A stretch of DNA of 64,000 bases from Chitinophaga sancti (GCF_034424315.1 NZ_CP139972.1:5890001-5954000), one strand, 5' to 3'; shown: positions 8,558 to 15,434, counted from the first letter of the stretch. Made by a program: numbers and translations. The notes: generated from the letters alone by a model not told the origin.

Positions 8558-8833
8558 ATGGAACACATCGTAATCGAACAAAAAGTAAAAGAAGTTCTCA
8601 TCAGTGTACTGAACCTGAACAAAACTGTTGATGAATTATCTAATGATCAGGCCTTATTTGGCAATGACGAAAACCCGGGTCTGTTTGATGACTCCCTGGC
8701 TGTACTGGAAGTTACCTCTGTACTGATGGCAGAATTCGAGCTGGAAGCATCTGACTTCGGCGAAGAAAGCTTCAAAACTGTAGGTACCCTTGCGCAGCGC
8801 ATCTATGATGTATTGCACCTGGCTGTTGTTTAA
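8558..8833 (+). CDS. Acyl carrier protein
   Basis: Acidic protein of 91 residues with the carrier-protein signature GLFDDSLAVLEV, where Ser46 would receive phosphopantetheine from the PPTase at 4322. It is the last conventional PKS gene before the peptide array. The length and the helical C-terminal half fit the family. It would shuttle the chain between the ketosynthase pair, ketoreductase and dehydratase, and then to an acyl-transfer step. Confidence 0.88.
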   Translation: MEHIVIEQKVKEVLISVLNLNKTVDELSNDQALFGNDENPGLFDDSLAVLEVTSVLMAEFELEASDFGEESFKTVGTLAQRIYDVLHLAVV

Positions 8834-8850
8834 TCGGAAATACTTGCCCC

Positions 8851-8952
8851 ATGCAAAAAGAATTAGTTAGAAACGGTCTTTCCAACATTGTCACACCGGA
8901 GGGAACACGTAGCATCAGGCGGCCTTTCAGGCAGGTTTGCATTAATAAGTAG
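8851..8952 (+). CDS. Possible 33-residue peptide upstream of the array
   Basis: A short frame begins MQKELVRNGLSNIV and ends RQVCINK. It starts 17 bases after the ACP stop and, like the array peptides, opens with MQ and ends in a hydrophobic-Ile-Asn pattern, but the middle is unrelated and basic. It could be a diverged precursor, a leader peptide, or chance. Confidence 0.3.
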   Translation: MQKELVRNGLSNIVTPEGTRSIRRPFRQVCINK

Positions 8953-8994
8953 GCACCCCGGTTTAACCCGCTCATCAATCAAAATCTATTTCAC

Positions 8995-9087
8995 ATGTCC
9001 ATGCTCGAACTCAACGTCGTAGAACTGGAAGCCCGTCTTGAACTGGCAGGTGCTACTGTAATCGACTCTATCGAAGTAAACTGTTAA
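8995..9087 (+). CDS. Array peptide 1 (divergent, C-terminal Cys)
   Basis: Thirty residues: it opens MSMLELNVVELEARLELAG and ends IDSIEVNC. It shares the ELN-VVELE-R frame of the other array peptides and the D-S-I-x-V-N ending, but carries Cys where they carry Ser. It is the first and most divergent member, and could be the ancestral copy or a functionally distinct precursor. The Ser-to-Cys swap at the last residue keeps a nucleophile there, which may mark a modification site. Confidence 0.8.
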   Translation: MSMLELNVVELEARLELAGATVIDSIEVNC

Positions 9088-9119
9088 TCTTTTTCATAAT
9101 CAATTTAAAACTTAGCAAC

Positions 9120-9206
9120 ATGCAAGAGTTAAACATCGTAGAACTGGAAAGCCGCGTAGAGCAGGCAGCAGCTTCTTTGGTTGATTCAATCACCATCAAT
9201 TCCTAA
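9120..9206 (+). CDS. Array peptide 2 (type A)
   Basis: Twenty-eight residues, MQELNIVELESR then VEQAAASLVDSITINS. This is the first of seven type A copies spaced at exactly 120 bases. The upstream context AAAACTTAGCAAC before ATG is conserved in most copies and lacks a Shine-Dalgarno site. The final Ser codon is TCC. Confidence 0.85.
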   Translation: MQELNIVELESRVEQAAASLVDSITINS

Positions 9207-9239
9207 TTCGTTTTTTCAAACAATTTAAAACTTAGCAAC

Positions 9240-9326
9240 ATGCAAGAATTAAACATTGTAGAACTGGAAAGCCGCGTAGAGCAGGCAGCAGCTTCTTTGG
9301 TTGATTCAATCACCATCAATTCCTAA
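9240..9326 (+). CDS. Array peptide 3 (type A)
   Basis: It encodes the same 28-residue type A peptide as copy 2. The only differences are silent, such as GAA for GAG at codon 3 and ATT for ATC at codon 6. Confidence 0.85.
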   Translation: MQELNIVELESRVEQAAASLVDSITINS

Positions 9327-9359
9327 TTCGTTTTTTCAAACAATTTAAAACTTACGCAC

Positions 9360-9446
9360 ATGCAAGAGTTAAACATCGTGGAACTGGAAAGCCGCGTAGA
9401 GCAGGCAGCAGCTTCTTTGGTTGATTCAATCACCATCAATTCCTAA
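9360..9446 (+). CDS. Array peptide 4 (type A)
   Basis: Type A peptide ending SITINS. The upstream context is ACTTACGCAC rather than ACTTAGCAAC. The following spacer begins with CAAATTTTC instead of the CGTTTTTTC seen after copies 2 and 3. Confidence 0.85.
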   Translation: MQELNIVELESRVEQAAASLVDSITINS

Positions 9447-9479
9447 TTCAAATTTTCAAACCAATTAAAAATTAGCAAC

Positions 9480-9566
9480 ATGCAAGAGTTAAACATTGTA
9501 GAACTGGAAAGCCGCGTAGAGCAGGCAGCAGCTTCTTTGGTTGATTCAATCACCATCAATTCCTAA
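9480..9566 (+). CDS. Array peptide 5 (type A)
   Basis: Type A peptide, preceded by the variant AAAATTAGCAAC. It keeps the 120-base register. The protein sequence is the same as copy 2. Confidence 0.85.
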   Translation: MQELNIVELESRVEQAAASLVDSITINS

Positions 9567-9599
9567 TTCAATTTTTCAAACCAATTAAAACTTAGCAAT

Positions 9600-9686
9600 A
9601 TGCAAGAGTTAAACATTGTAGAACTGGAAAGCCGCGTAGAGCAGGCAGCAGCTTCTTTGGTTGATTCAATCACCATCAATTCCTAA
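9600..9686 (+). CDS. Array peptide 6 (type A)
   Basis: Type A peptide, with AGCAAT directly before ATG. The protein sequence is unchanged relative to copy 2. Confidence 0.85.
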   Translation: MQELNIVELESRVEQAAASLVDSITINS

Positions 9687-9719
9687 TTCGTTTTTTCAAA
9701 CCAATTAAAACTTACGCAT

Positions 9720-9806
9720 ATGCAAGAGTTAAACATTGTAGAACTGGAAAGCCGCGTAGAGCAGGCAGCAGCTTCTTTGGTTGATTCAATCACCATCAAT
9801 TCCTAA
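9720..9806 (+). CDS. Array peptide 7 (type A)
   Basis: Type A peptide, preceded by ACTTACGCAT. It is the last copy with the TCC codon for the C-terminal Ser. Confidence 0.85.
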   Translation: MQELNIVELESRVEQAAASLVDSITINS

Positions 9807-9839
9807 TTCGTTTTTTCAAACCAATTAAAACTTAGCAAC

Positions 9840-9926
9840 ATGCAAGAGTTAAACATCGTAGAACTGGAAAGCCGCGTAGAGCAGGCAGCAGCTTCTTTGG
9901 TTGATTCAATCACCATCAATAGCTAA
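9840..9926 (+). CDS. Array peptide 8 (type A body, type B tail)
   Basis: The protein is the type A sequence, but the final Ser codon is AGC, as in the type B copies downstream. The gene therefore looks like a recombinant between the two halves of the array, a footprint of unequal crossing-over or gene conversion. Confidence 0.85.
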   Translation: MQELNIVELESRVEQAAASLVDSITINS

Positions 9927-9959
9927 TTCAAATTTTCAAACCAATTAAAACTTAGCAAC

Positions 9960-10046
9960 ATGCAAGAGTTAAACATCGTAGAACTGGAAAGCCGCATTGA
10001 GCAGGCAGCCGCAGCAGCATTGATCGACATCACCATCAATAGCTAA
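9960..10046 (+). CDS. Array peptide 9 (type B)
   Basis: First type B copy: MQELNIVELESR, then IEQAAAAALIDITINS. It differs from type A mainly in the centre (AAAAALIDI for AAASLVDSI), so the Asp-Ser step becomes Asp-Ile. The spacer after it lengthens from 33 to 49 bases. Confidence 0.85.
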   Translation: MQELNIVELESRIEQAAAAALIDITINS

Positions 10047-10095
10047 TTCAAAATTCCCACAAGCCAAATTTTCAAACCAATTAAAACTTACGCAC

Positions 10096-10182
10096 ATGCA
10101 AGAGTTAAACATCGTAGAACTGGAAAGCCGCATTGAGCAGGCAGCCGCAGCAGCATTGATCGACATCACCATCAATAGCTAA
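10096..10182 (+). CDS. Array peptide 10 (type B)
   Basis: Same 28-residue type B peptide as copy 9. The spacer upstream contains an added AATTCCCACAA segment that recurs in most type B spacers. Confidence 0.85.
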   Translation: MQELNIVELESRIEQAAAAALIDITINS

Positions 10183-10231
10183 TTCACAATTCCCACAAAC
10201 CATTTTTCCAAACCAATTAAAACTTAGCAAC

Positions 10232-10318
10232 ATGCAAGAGTTAAACATCGTAGAACTGGAAAGCCGTATTGAGCAGGCAGCTGCAGCAGCATTGATCGAC
10301 ATCACCATCAATAGCTAA
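10232..10318 (+). CDS. Array peptide 11 (type B)
   Basis: Type B peptide with silent changes (CGT for Arg12, GCT for an Ala). It begins 136 bases after the start of copy 10. Confidence 0.85.
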   Translation: MQELNIVELESRIEQAAAAALIDITINS

Positions 10319-10368
10319 TTCACAATTCCCACAAACCATTTTTTCAAACCAATTTAAAACTTAGCAAC

Positions 10369-10455
10369 ATGCAAGAGTTAAACATCGTAGAACTGGAAAG
10401 CCGCATTGAGCAGGCAGCTGCAGCAGCATTGATCGACATCACTATCAATAGCTAA
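10369..10455 (+). CDS. Array peptide 12 (type B)
   Basis: Type B peptide. It begins 137 bases after copy 11 because of one extra base in the spacer. Codon 25 is ACT. Confidence 0.85.
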   Translation: MQELNIVELESRIEQAAAAALIDITINS

Positions 10456-10504
10456 TTCACAATTCCCACAAACCATTTTTCCAAACCAATTAAAACTTAG
10501 CAAC

Positions 10505-10591
10505 ATGCAAGAGTTAAACATCGTAGAACTGGAAAGCCGTATTGAGCAGGCAGCTGCAGCAGCATTGATCGACATCACTATCAATAGCTAA
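10505..10591 (+). CDS. Array peptide 13 (type B)
   Basis: Type B peptide identical in protein to copies 9-12. The following spacer is shorter and has CTGACACACAAACC in place of the CACAATTCCC segment. Confidence 0.85.
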   Translation: MQELNIVELESRIEQAAAAALIDITINS

Positions 10592-10637
10592 TTCTGACAC
10601 ACAAACCATTTTTCCAAACCAATTAAAACTTAGCAAC

Positions 10638-10724
10638 ATGCAAGAGTTAAACATCGTAGAACTGGAAAGCCGTATTGAGCAGGCAGCCGCAGCAGCATTG
10701 ATCGACATTACCATCAATAGCTAA
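10638..10724 (+). CDS. Array peptide 14 (type B)
   Basis: Last type B peptide, with ATT ACC at the ITI codons. It starts 133 bases after copy 13. Confidence 0.85.
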   Translation: MQELNIVELESRIEQAAAAALIDITINS

Positions 10725-10769
10725 TTCTGACACACAAACCATTTTTCAAACCAAATAAAACTTAGCAAC

Positions 10770-10856
10770 ATGCAAGAATTAAACATCGTAGAACTGGAAT
10801 CCCGCATCGAGCAGGCTGCAGCTTCCCTGATCGATTCTATCACTATCAACAGCTAA
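10770..10856 (+). CDS. Array peptide 15 (type C, codon-divergent)
   Basis: MQELNIVELESR then IEQAAASLIDSITINS, combining the Ile of type B with the ASL-DSI centre of type A. It uses several different synonymous codons (TCC, ATC, GCT, CTG, AAC), so it has escaped homogenisation with the others and may resemble the ancestral sequence of the tandem block. Confidence 0.85.
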   Translation: MQELNIVELESRIEQAAASLIDSITINS

Positions 10857-10927
10857 TCCCTGTTGTTTGTAACCACCGGCAGGAGCACGCGGAAACCCCA
10901 ATTATAACAGTCTAAAATCGATTCCCC

Positions 10928-11008
10928 ATGAAAAGATCAGATCCTTGTTATAAGTCATTACCCAAAGTTGGTGTTGGTGTATGTTACCCGGCAATATATG
11001 ATCACTAA
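10928..11008 (+). CDS. Possible 26-residue peptide between array and peptidase
   Basis: A short frame begins MKRSDPCYKSLPKVGVG and ends VCYPAIYDH. It has two Cys and is unrelated to the array peptides. Its stop codon overlaps the left arm of the hairpin at 11007. It may be a leader peptide coupled to the hairpin, an additional precursor, or chance. Confidence 0.22.
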   Translation: MKRSDPCYKSLPKVGVGVCYPAIYDH

Positions 11009-11039
11009 TGATGGGCATTTGATAAAAATGCCCATCATT
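11007..11039 (+). promoter_or_regulatory. Stem-loop between peptide array and peptidase gene
   Basis: A perfect 14-bp stem (AATGATGGGCATTT, 11007-11020, with 11026-11039) closes a 5-nt loop. It is followed by CAAAAAACC rather than a T-run, so it is not a standard terminator. A processing or mRNA-stabilising hairpin at the end of the array segment would let peptide mRNA accumulate above the downstream enzymes. That role is inferred. Confidence 0.6.
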
Positions 11040-11063
11040 CAAAAAACCTTCAAATTCATTGAT

Positions 11064-12281
11064 ATGAATCCGCTACAAACAGAAAATTCCTTGTTGAACT
11101 ATGATTACACAATCACCATTGCTTCCAACAATGAATTTGTACTCGCCTACCAGGGCAAGTACTTTAAGATAGGAGCGTTCATGTATCAGATTCTGAGGGC
11201 GGGCCAGCAAGCCAAATACCTGGAAGACCTGCACGCTCAACTAGGTAATGTGGCGAATGTGAACCTGGCCGGCCTGAAAGAGATCATTGACACAAAGATT
11301 CTACCTATCTTCAAAACGACAGCAGACAAAGCCAGTGAAACGCCCGATGATGGATTCTGGTATAAGAAACAAATTCTTTCCAGCAGGCAATCCACCACAC
11401 TGGCCAAACCATTGTCCTTTTTGTTTGGCAAATCATTCTACTTCCTGTTCCTGTTACTAACGGGTGTAAACTTCGCGCTCTATTCCCGTACGCACAACAT
11501 TGTGGCTAACGACGATTTGCCACTGGGAACTGAGATACTGGCCTGGGTTGCTTCTTATTTCTCCCTGTTCTTCATCATGTTTGTACATGAACTGGGGCAC
11601 ACGGCCGCCGCTTACAAATCTGGTATCAATGCCAGGAGCATCGGCCTCGGGATCTACACGATCATGCCCGCTATGTATACCGACCTCACAGATGTATGGA
11701 CGGTATCCAAAAGCAACAGGATCAAAATCAACCTGGCAGGGATCTACATACAATTGATCATCAACCTGGGCCTTGTGGCAGCATTGCACTGCATCAGCAA
11801 TGACTTTGCACAAAGCTTTGTATGGAAGATCTATATTTTCAACAGTGTCCTGATGGTGGCAAACCTTGTACCACTACTAAAGCTCGACGGCTACTGGGTA
11901 TTATCAGATTTCCTGGGGGTGCCCAACCTGATAAAAACATCCAACGAACTACTCCTGGATGCGGTCACCAAAAAAGATCCATTCGCAGAAGAACAGCCGC
12001 GCGACTATAGTTTCAAAAAGATCTTGCTGGTTGTATATACCATCATTCGCGTATCGTTCATCATCTTCGTCACCTTTATGGCATTTGCCTTTATCTATGC
12101 CTCCATATTGAAGACGATCGCATTGATCAGGTACCTACCTTACCTCAGTTTTAATTTCGAGACGGCCATTGAAGTGCTCAAACGCATAGTGACCATAGTG
12201 ATTATATCACTGTTTACCCGGAAGTACAGGAAGCTATTTTCAAACGTCATATTAAAACGTCTAAAATGGTACAGAGCATAA
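11064..12281 (+). CDS. Membrane S2P/M50-type zinc metallopeptidase (YydH-like)
   Basis: Predicted intramembrane or membrane-anchored peptidase of 405 residues. The N-terminal ~110 residues (YTITIASNNEFVLAYQG onward) are soluble and have the short strand/helix look of PqqD-like or related peptide-binding domains. Several membrane segments follow. Zinc ligands are HELGH at 175-179 and the distal LLKLDGYW (Asp275) after NLVP, and MYTDLTDVW is typical of RiPP-associated M50 proteins. The start at 11064 was chosen because the 32 extra upstream codons run through the hairpin. It is the best candidate for cleaving the array peptides during maturation or export. Its 3' end overlaps the hydrolase gene by 16 bases. 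Confidence 0.85.
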   Translation: MNPLQTENSLLNYDYTITIASNNEFVLAYQGKYFKIGAFMYQILRAGQQAKYLEDLHAQLGNVANVNLAGLKEIIDTKILPIFKTTADKASETPDDGFWYKKQILSSRQSTTLAKPLSFLFGKSFYFLFLLLTGVNFALYSRTHNIVANDDLPLGTEILAWVASYFSLFFIMFVHELGHTAAAYKSGINARSIGLGIYTIMPAMYTDLTDVWTVSKSNRIKINLAGIYIQLIINLGLVAALHCISNDFAQSFVWKIYIFNSVLMVANLVPLLKLDGYWVLSDFLGVPNLIKTSNELLLDAVTKKDPFAEEQPRDYSFKKILLVVYTIIRVSFIIFVTFMAFAFIYASILKTIALIRYLPYLSFNFETAIEVLKRIVTIVIISLFTRKYRKLFSNVILKRLKWYRA

Positions 12282-13024
12282 ATAAAAATGCGGATGAATG
12301 CCTGATATTCTTTAACCCCATGAGTTCAGACAGCCGCTTCTGGACAACCAATATTCCCAAGGATTTATTGGATCAGTTTGAGGTCATCTTTTACGAATAT
12401 CCTGGCTACAACAGGCCATTTATCAAGCTGGAGAATTTTAAGGAGCTGGCCACTTATATCGACAAAGAAGTACTGGAAAATATCCACAAACCCATACACC
12501 TGGTCGGTTACAGTTACGGTGGTCTCCTGGTACAGCACTTATTGAATCTGAACCGTCACAATATCAAGTCAGCCGTACTGATAGCGTGTGCGAACCGGAT
12601 ACTTGCAAGAGATAAAGAGTTGTTGTCTGTACTGAAAAAAGTGAGTGATGTAGATATGTATCTGTTTTGCCGGGTACTGAGCCTCTTCTCTCACGGCTAC
12701 GAAGATTTCAACAAGAACCCTTTGATCGGCTTACAGAAGTTTTCAAACCTGAAACTCTCTATTCCTGATAAGGTGCCTATCATCCAGCAAATGAATCACA
12801 TTATCCGCACATCACGGATCGAGATTCGGAAGCAGCCTACCAAAACCATGCTGATCTATGGATCAGAAGACAGGATGATCGATATGGATACACTGGATAG
12901 TTTACATGAATATTTGGAAAACCTGAGTTTTAAAAAGTTGATTGGTGAGGCGCATATCATTGATCCAAAGAAAATGTTTCATCACATTCATCAATTCCTA
13001 AAAGCAGCCGAATATGCTATCTAA
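12266..13024 (+). CDS. Alpha/beta-hydrolase (possible thioesterase or acyl-transfer enzyme)
   Basis: Cytoplasmic alpha/beta-hydrolase of 252 residues with a complete triad: nucleophile Ser83 in VGYSYGG, Asp202 in YGSEDRM, and His230 in GEAHIID. In PKS and NRPS loci such enzymes often act as type II thioesterases, releasing or editing acyl-ACP. Here it could release the chain or pass it to a peptide. It overlaps the peptidase gene upstream and the acyltransferase gene downstream (11 bases), so it belongs to the same transcript. Confidence 0.82.
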   Translation: MVQSINKNADECLIFFNPMSSDSRFWTTNIPKDLLDQFEVIFYEYPGYNRPFIKLENFKELATYIDKEVLENIHKPIHLVGYSYGGLLVQHLLNLNRHNIKSAVLIACANRILARDKELLSVLKKVSDVDMYLFCRVLSLFSHGYEDFNKNPLIGLQKFSNLKLSIPDKVPIIQQMNHIIRTSRIEIRKQPTKTMLIYGSEDRMIDMDTLDSLHEYLENLSFKKLIGEAHIIDPKKMFHHIHQFLKAAEYAI

Positions 13025-14126
13025 AAATTTAAGACTCGAAGTATTCGGGGAAAGCAAGCAGGAACTGAAAGTTTCGTTCGATAAGAAGTGGGAAAGCCAC
13101 AGTCTGCAGACGTTTCAGTTCCTGTCTGCCAACCTTTCACGGTTCTTCCCTGAGATGCCGGAATCAGAACACAGGAGCGCCTATTTTGAGATCCTGTCTT
13201 ACAGGGTACTGCAGGGAGTAGATACCCAGTTCAGCTCAAATTTCAGTGGCCTGGATGATTTTAATGAGTTCAATTATGAAGAGATCCAGCAGCATTTACC
13301 TGCTATGTTTGTTTCTCATCATACAGGTTCTTACAGATCAGCGATGGCCTTCCTGGTGAAGTACAATATCAATGTAGTACTGATGGTAGATCCCCTGGCA
13401 TACAAGTATACCCTGGAGAAAATGCAGCATCAGTACCAGCAGGTAAAAACCGCATTCAATTCTACTTCTGAACTGATCATATTTCCTACAAACAAGCCTG
13501 ACCTCTCCTTGCAGATCATGGCGAAAGTGAAAAAGGGCTATTCTGTATTAGCATTCATAGATGGAAATTCCGGATCGAACGGCTATCTGAACCGTGATAA
13601 CAGCCTGCAGATCCCTTTCTTCGGACAGGATATCTATGTAAGAACAGGCCTGCCTACATTGTCTTTTTACCTGAAGATCCCTATTGTACCGATGTTATCT
13701 TACTATGATGAGGGCTTACAGCCCAGGTGGAATGTGTATGATCCGATAGTACCGCCTAAGGGAGAACGCAATCCTGCGGTGTATGTAGCAGAGAGTACCC
13801 GTTACTTATACAGCATATTGGAGAATGCCCTGCAACAGTACCCGATGCAGTGGGAGGGATGGATGTTTTTGCATCGCTACCTGACCTTAACGTCTGCTGA
13901 TGCTGGTGTGCCTGACAGTCTTGCAGGTGTTCGGATCAATGATCGTGCGGGATTGTTCATACTGGACGGCAGGCATTATATCCTCAACAAAGAGAATTAT
14001 AAACTGATGGAACTCGATGAAGAGGTATTCCATTTGTTCAATAATAAAGACTGTGATGCAATTGTACAGCGCCCCCTGGCAGATGTGCACCTACTTTATA
14101 AAAATAAGTTCTTAATCCATAATTAA
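13014..14126 (+). CDS. LpxL/HtrB-like acyltransferase with a C-terminal extension
   Basis: Protein of 370 residues resembling lipid A lauroyl-transferase-type acyltransferases: HHTGSYR at 102-108, FIDGNSGSNGY near 180, then FFGQDIYVRTGLPTLSFYLKIPIVPML, which matches the second half of the fold. In LpxL the motif is His-x4-Glu; here an Arg (108) sits where the Glu should be. There is no N-terminal membrane anchor. The last ~60 residues (LFILDGRHYILNKENYKLMEL) look like a small PqqD-like domain of the type that binds RiPP leaders. I infer transfer of the PKS-made acyl chain to the array peptides. Lipid acylation is the alternative. Confidence 0.72.
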   Translation: MLSKNLRLEVFGESKQELKVSFDKKWESHSLQTFQFLSANLSRFFPEMPESEHRSAYFEILSYRVLQGVDTQFSSNFSGLDDFNEFNYEEIQQHLPAMFVSHHTGSYRSAMAFLVKYNINVVLMVDPLAYKYTLEKMQHQYQQVKTAFNSTSELIIFPTNKPDLSLQIMAKVKKGYSVLAFIDGNSGSNGYLNRDNSLQIPFFGQDIYVRTGLPTLSFYLKIPIVPMLSYYDEGLQPRWNVYDPIVPPKGERNPAVYVAESTRYLYSILENALQQYPMQWEGWMFLHRYLTLTSADAGVPDSLAGVRINDRAGLFILDGRHYILNKENYKLMELDEEVFHLFNNKDCDAIVQRPLADVHLLYKNKFLIHN

Positions 14127-14132
14127 CCTGAA

Positions 14133-14537
14133 ATGAAAATAATTTTTACAGCAGTATTATTGCTGGCTGCCTTTGGTGGCTTCGCGCAACGGAACTGCTC
14201 TATCAAGGTCAATGTAAAAAATGTACTGATCAATAAGGGCGATTTCTATTTCGCGTTGTATAATAAGGAAGGTGATTTCATGAAGACGCCTTATTCAAAA
14301 ATAAGGGTGCCGGCCAGCCGGGTGAAGAATGGCGTGATCTTTACTAAGCTGCCTGCAGGGGAGTATGCGGTGACGATCTTCCAGGATCTGAATAGTAATA
14401 AGGCCCTGGATAAGGTCATGTCAGTACCGGTAGAGCCATATGGGCTTTCTAATAATGTGCCGGCTTATCCTACCTATTCAACTACAAAGTTCACGGTTAC
14501 GGATCAATCGGCTATTACGGTTAGTATGCATAATTAG
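14133..14537 (+). CDS. Secreted DUF2141 protein
   Basis: Protein of 134 residues with a signal peptide (MKIIFTAVLLLAAFGGFAQ) followed by the DUF2141 beta-sandwich pattern: FYFALYNKEGDF, FTKLPAGEYAVTIFQDLNSNKALDK and GLSNN. The family is periplasmic or secreted and of unknown function. It starts 7 bases after the acyltransferase stop and is the last gene of the train, so it may bind or escort the pathway product. It could equally be a neighbour gene on the same transcript. Confidence 0.82.
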   Translation: MKIIFTAVLLLAAFGGFAQRNCSIKVNVKNVLINKGDFYFALYNKEGDFMKTPYSKIRVPASRVKNGVIFTKLPAGEYAVTIFQDLNSNKALDKVMSVPVEPYGLSNNVPAYPTYSTTKFTVTDQSAITVSMHN

Positions 14538-14605
14538 AACTCATTTCATACAGCCGTATTTCAATCGATAGTCAATGCATGAATGAGGATTGTGAAATAA
14601 GTTCC
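14537..14605. repeat. P-repeat copy 1 (70-bp palindromic element)
   Basis: Outer arms GAACTCATTTCA and GTGAAATAAGTTCC pair, and an inner AATCGATAGTCAAT near the middle is a degenerate form of the ATTGATNATCAAT palindrome seen in the other copies. It starts one base into the DUF2141 stop region and may act as its terminator or mRNA-stabilising hairpin. Confidence 0.65.
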
Positions 14606-14897
14606 AGTACGCATTTCATATAAGCATTTGCAATTGATAATCAATACACAAATAGTGATAATGAAATGAGTGCCAGCGTAATGTACTTTCCTGCTGTCGA
14701 TTTCCATCGCCATTGAATAACAGGTTTTTAAATAGCTGCAGCATCGGCAGTAGCAACAACAGGACAATCTATCTCATATCGGGTGCTTAATGACGTTTAT
14801 AGTAAACAGAAATTAAGCATCCGGCAACGGAGACACCAGTATTTTGTTATTAATCTATACTCTCGTTTTATCCCTTTCCTCTCGTTTTCTCCCTTCC
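14538..14897. other. Non-coding stretch with two copies of the 70-bp palindromic repeat
   Basis: Between two convergent genes. The first 140 bases are two adjacent copies of the P-repeat (14537-14605 and 14606-14674). The rest is AT-rich, with pyrimidine tracts near 14865-14900 and no gene I can support. Confidence 0.6.
14606..14674. repeat. P-repeat copy 2
   Basis: Directly abuts copy 1. Outer arms GTACGCATTTCAT and ATGAAATGAGTGCC flank the central palindrome ATTGATAATCAAT. Tandem placement suggests duplication or insertion of one element next to another. Confidence 0.65.
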
Positions 14898-15434
14898 TTA
14901 CAGTAATAGCTCTTTTACAGTCTCATTTCCTGGCAAATCGACCGCCATTACCACTATTTTCCCGCCAGCCGGCAAGTTATCAGGCTTATAATACCAATCC
15001 ACGCCATTCCTGCCTAAAACGGCTTTTCCTCTTTCCAGCATGTTGCCTTTCTTATCAATTACTTTCACTTCCACTTCAGCGACCCGGAAATCATTTTTCG
15101 CCTTTACCACTACGGTTTCATCTTCGAATTGAATTTGCTGTATTTCGGGGGAGTTATAGGCATCTTTGATTGCCATATTCCATGCATTCTGCCCGGGGCC
15201 GGCTTTGGATTTATAATAAGCTTTCAGCTCGGGGTCTTGCAGGATCACTTTGGCGTAAGCGGCGGCTACCTTCATTTTATACCGGGCTTCCAGCTGATTC
15301 CTGGTCGGCTTTTTATTCGACTTGCCGCGTTTTTTGGCCATAATGATCTGGCCATTTCTTCTGTAAATCGTGATTTCATTGCCGAGGCTACCTTCAACGC
15401 ATTGAAGGAGGATATTGTCTCTAATGATGGCCAT
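14898..15434 (-). CDS. Bacteroidota hypothetical protein
   Basis: Protein of 178 residues with no signal peptide. The N-terminal part, with IIRDNILLQCVEGSLGNEITI and a Lys-rich RGKSNKKPTRNQLEARYK, followed by AAAYAKVILQDPELKAYY, resembles a family often found in Bacteroidota genomes as structural-looking or phage-like small proteins. The C-terminal half is beta-rich (VAEVEVKVIDKKGNM, KIVVMAVDLPG), like an Ig-type fold. I do not assign a function. It has its own transcription unit, convergent to the biosynthetic operon. Confidence 0.75.
   Translation of the reverse strand: MAIIRDNILLQCVEGSLGNEITIYRRNGQIIMAKKRGKSNKKPTRNQLEARYKMKVAAAYAKVILQDPELKAYYKSKAGPGQNAWNMAIKDAYNSPEIQQIQFEDETVVVKAKNDFRVAEVEVKVIDKKGNMLERGKAVLGRNGVDWYYKPDNLPAGGKIVVMAVDLPGNETVKELLL

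Larger units (their letters stand above)
9088..10856 (+). repeat. Tandem repeat array of peptide-gene units
   Basis: The starts of copies 2 to 9 are exactly 120 bases apart (9120, 9240 and so on to 9960). Later units run 136, 136, 137, 136, 133 and 132 bases. Both coding and spacer DNA are repeated, so the units amplified as whole cistrons, each with its own start region (CCAATTAAAACTTAGCAAC or close variants). This is a gene array, not a CRISPR or satellite: every unit keeps an open frame with ATG and TAA. Confidence 0.92.

Noticed and set aside
9969..10717. Overlapping minus-strand frames of about 68 codons across the peptide array
   Set aside because: They are shadows produced by the tandem repeat itself, rich in Cys and Ala from the reverse of the Ala codons. 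The plus-strand frames have conserved ATG and TAA in every unit.
9088..10856. CRISPR array interpretation of the regular 120-base repeats
   Set aside because: Units are nearly identical over their whole length, contain a coding frame and have no variable spacers. No cas genes are present.
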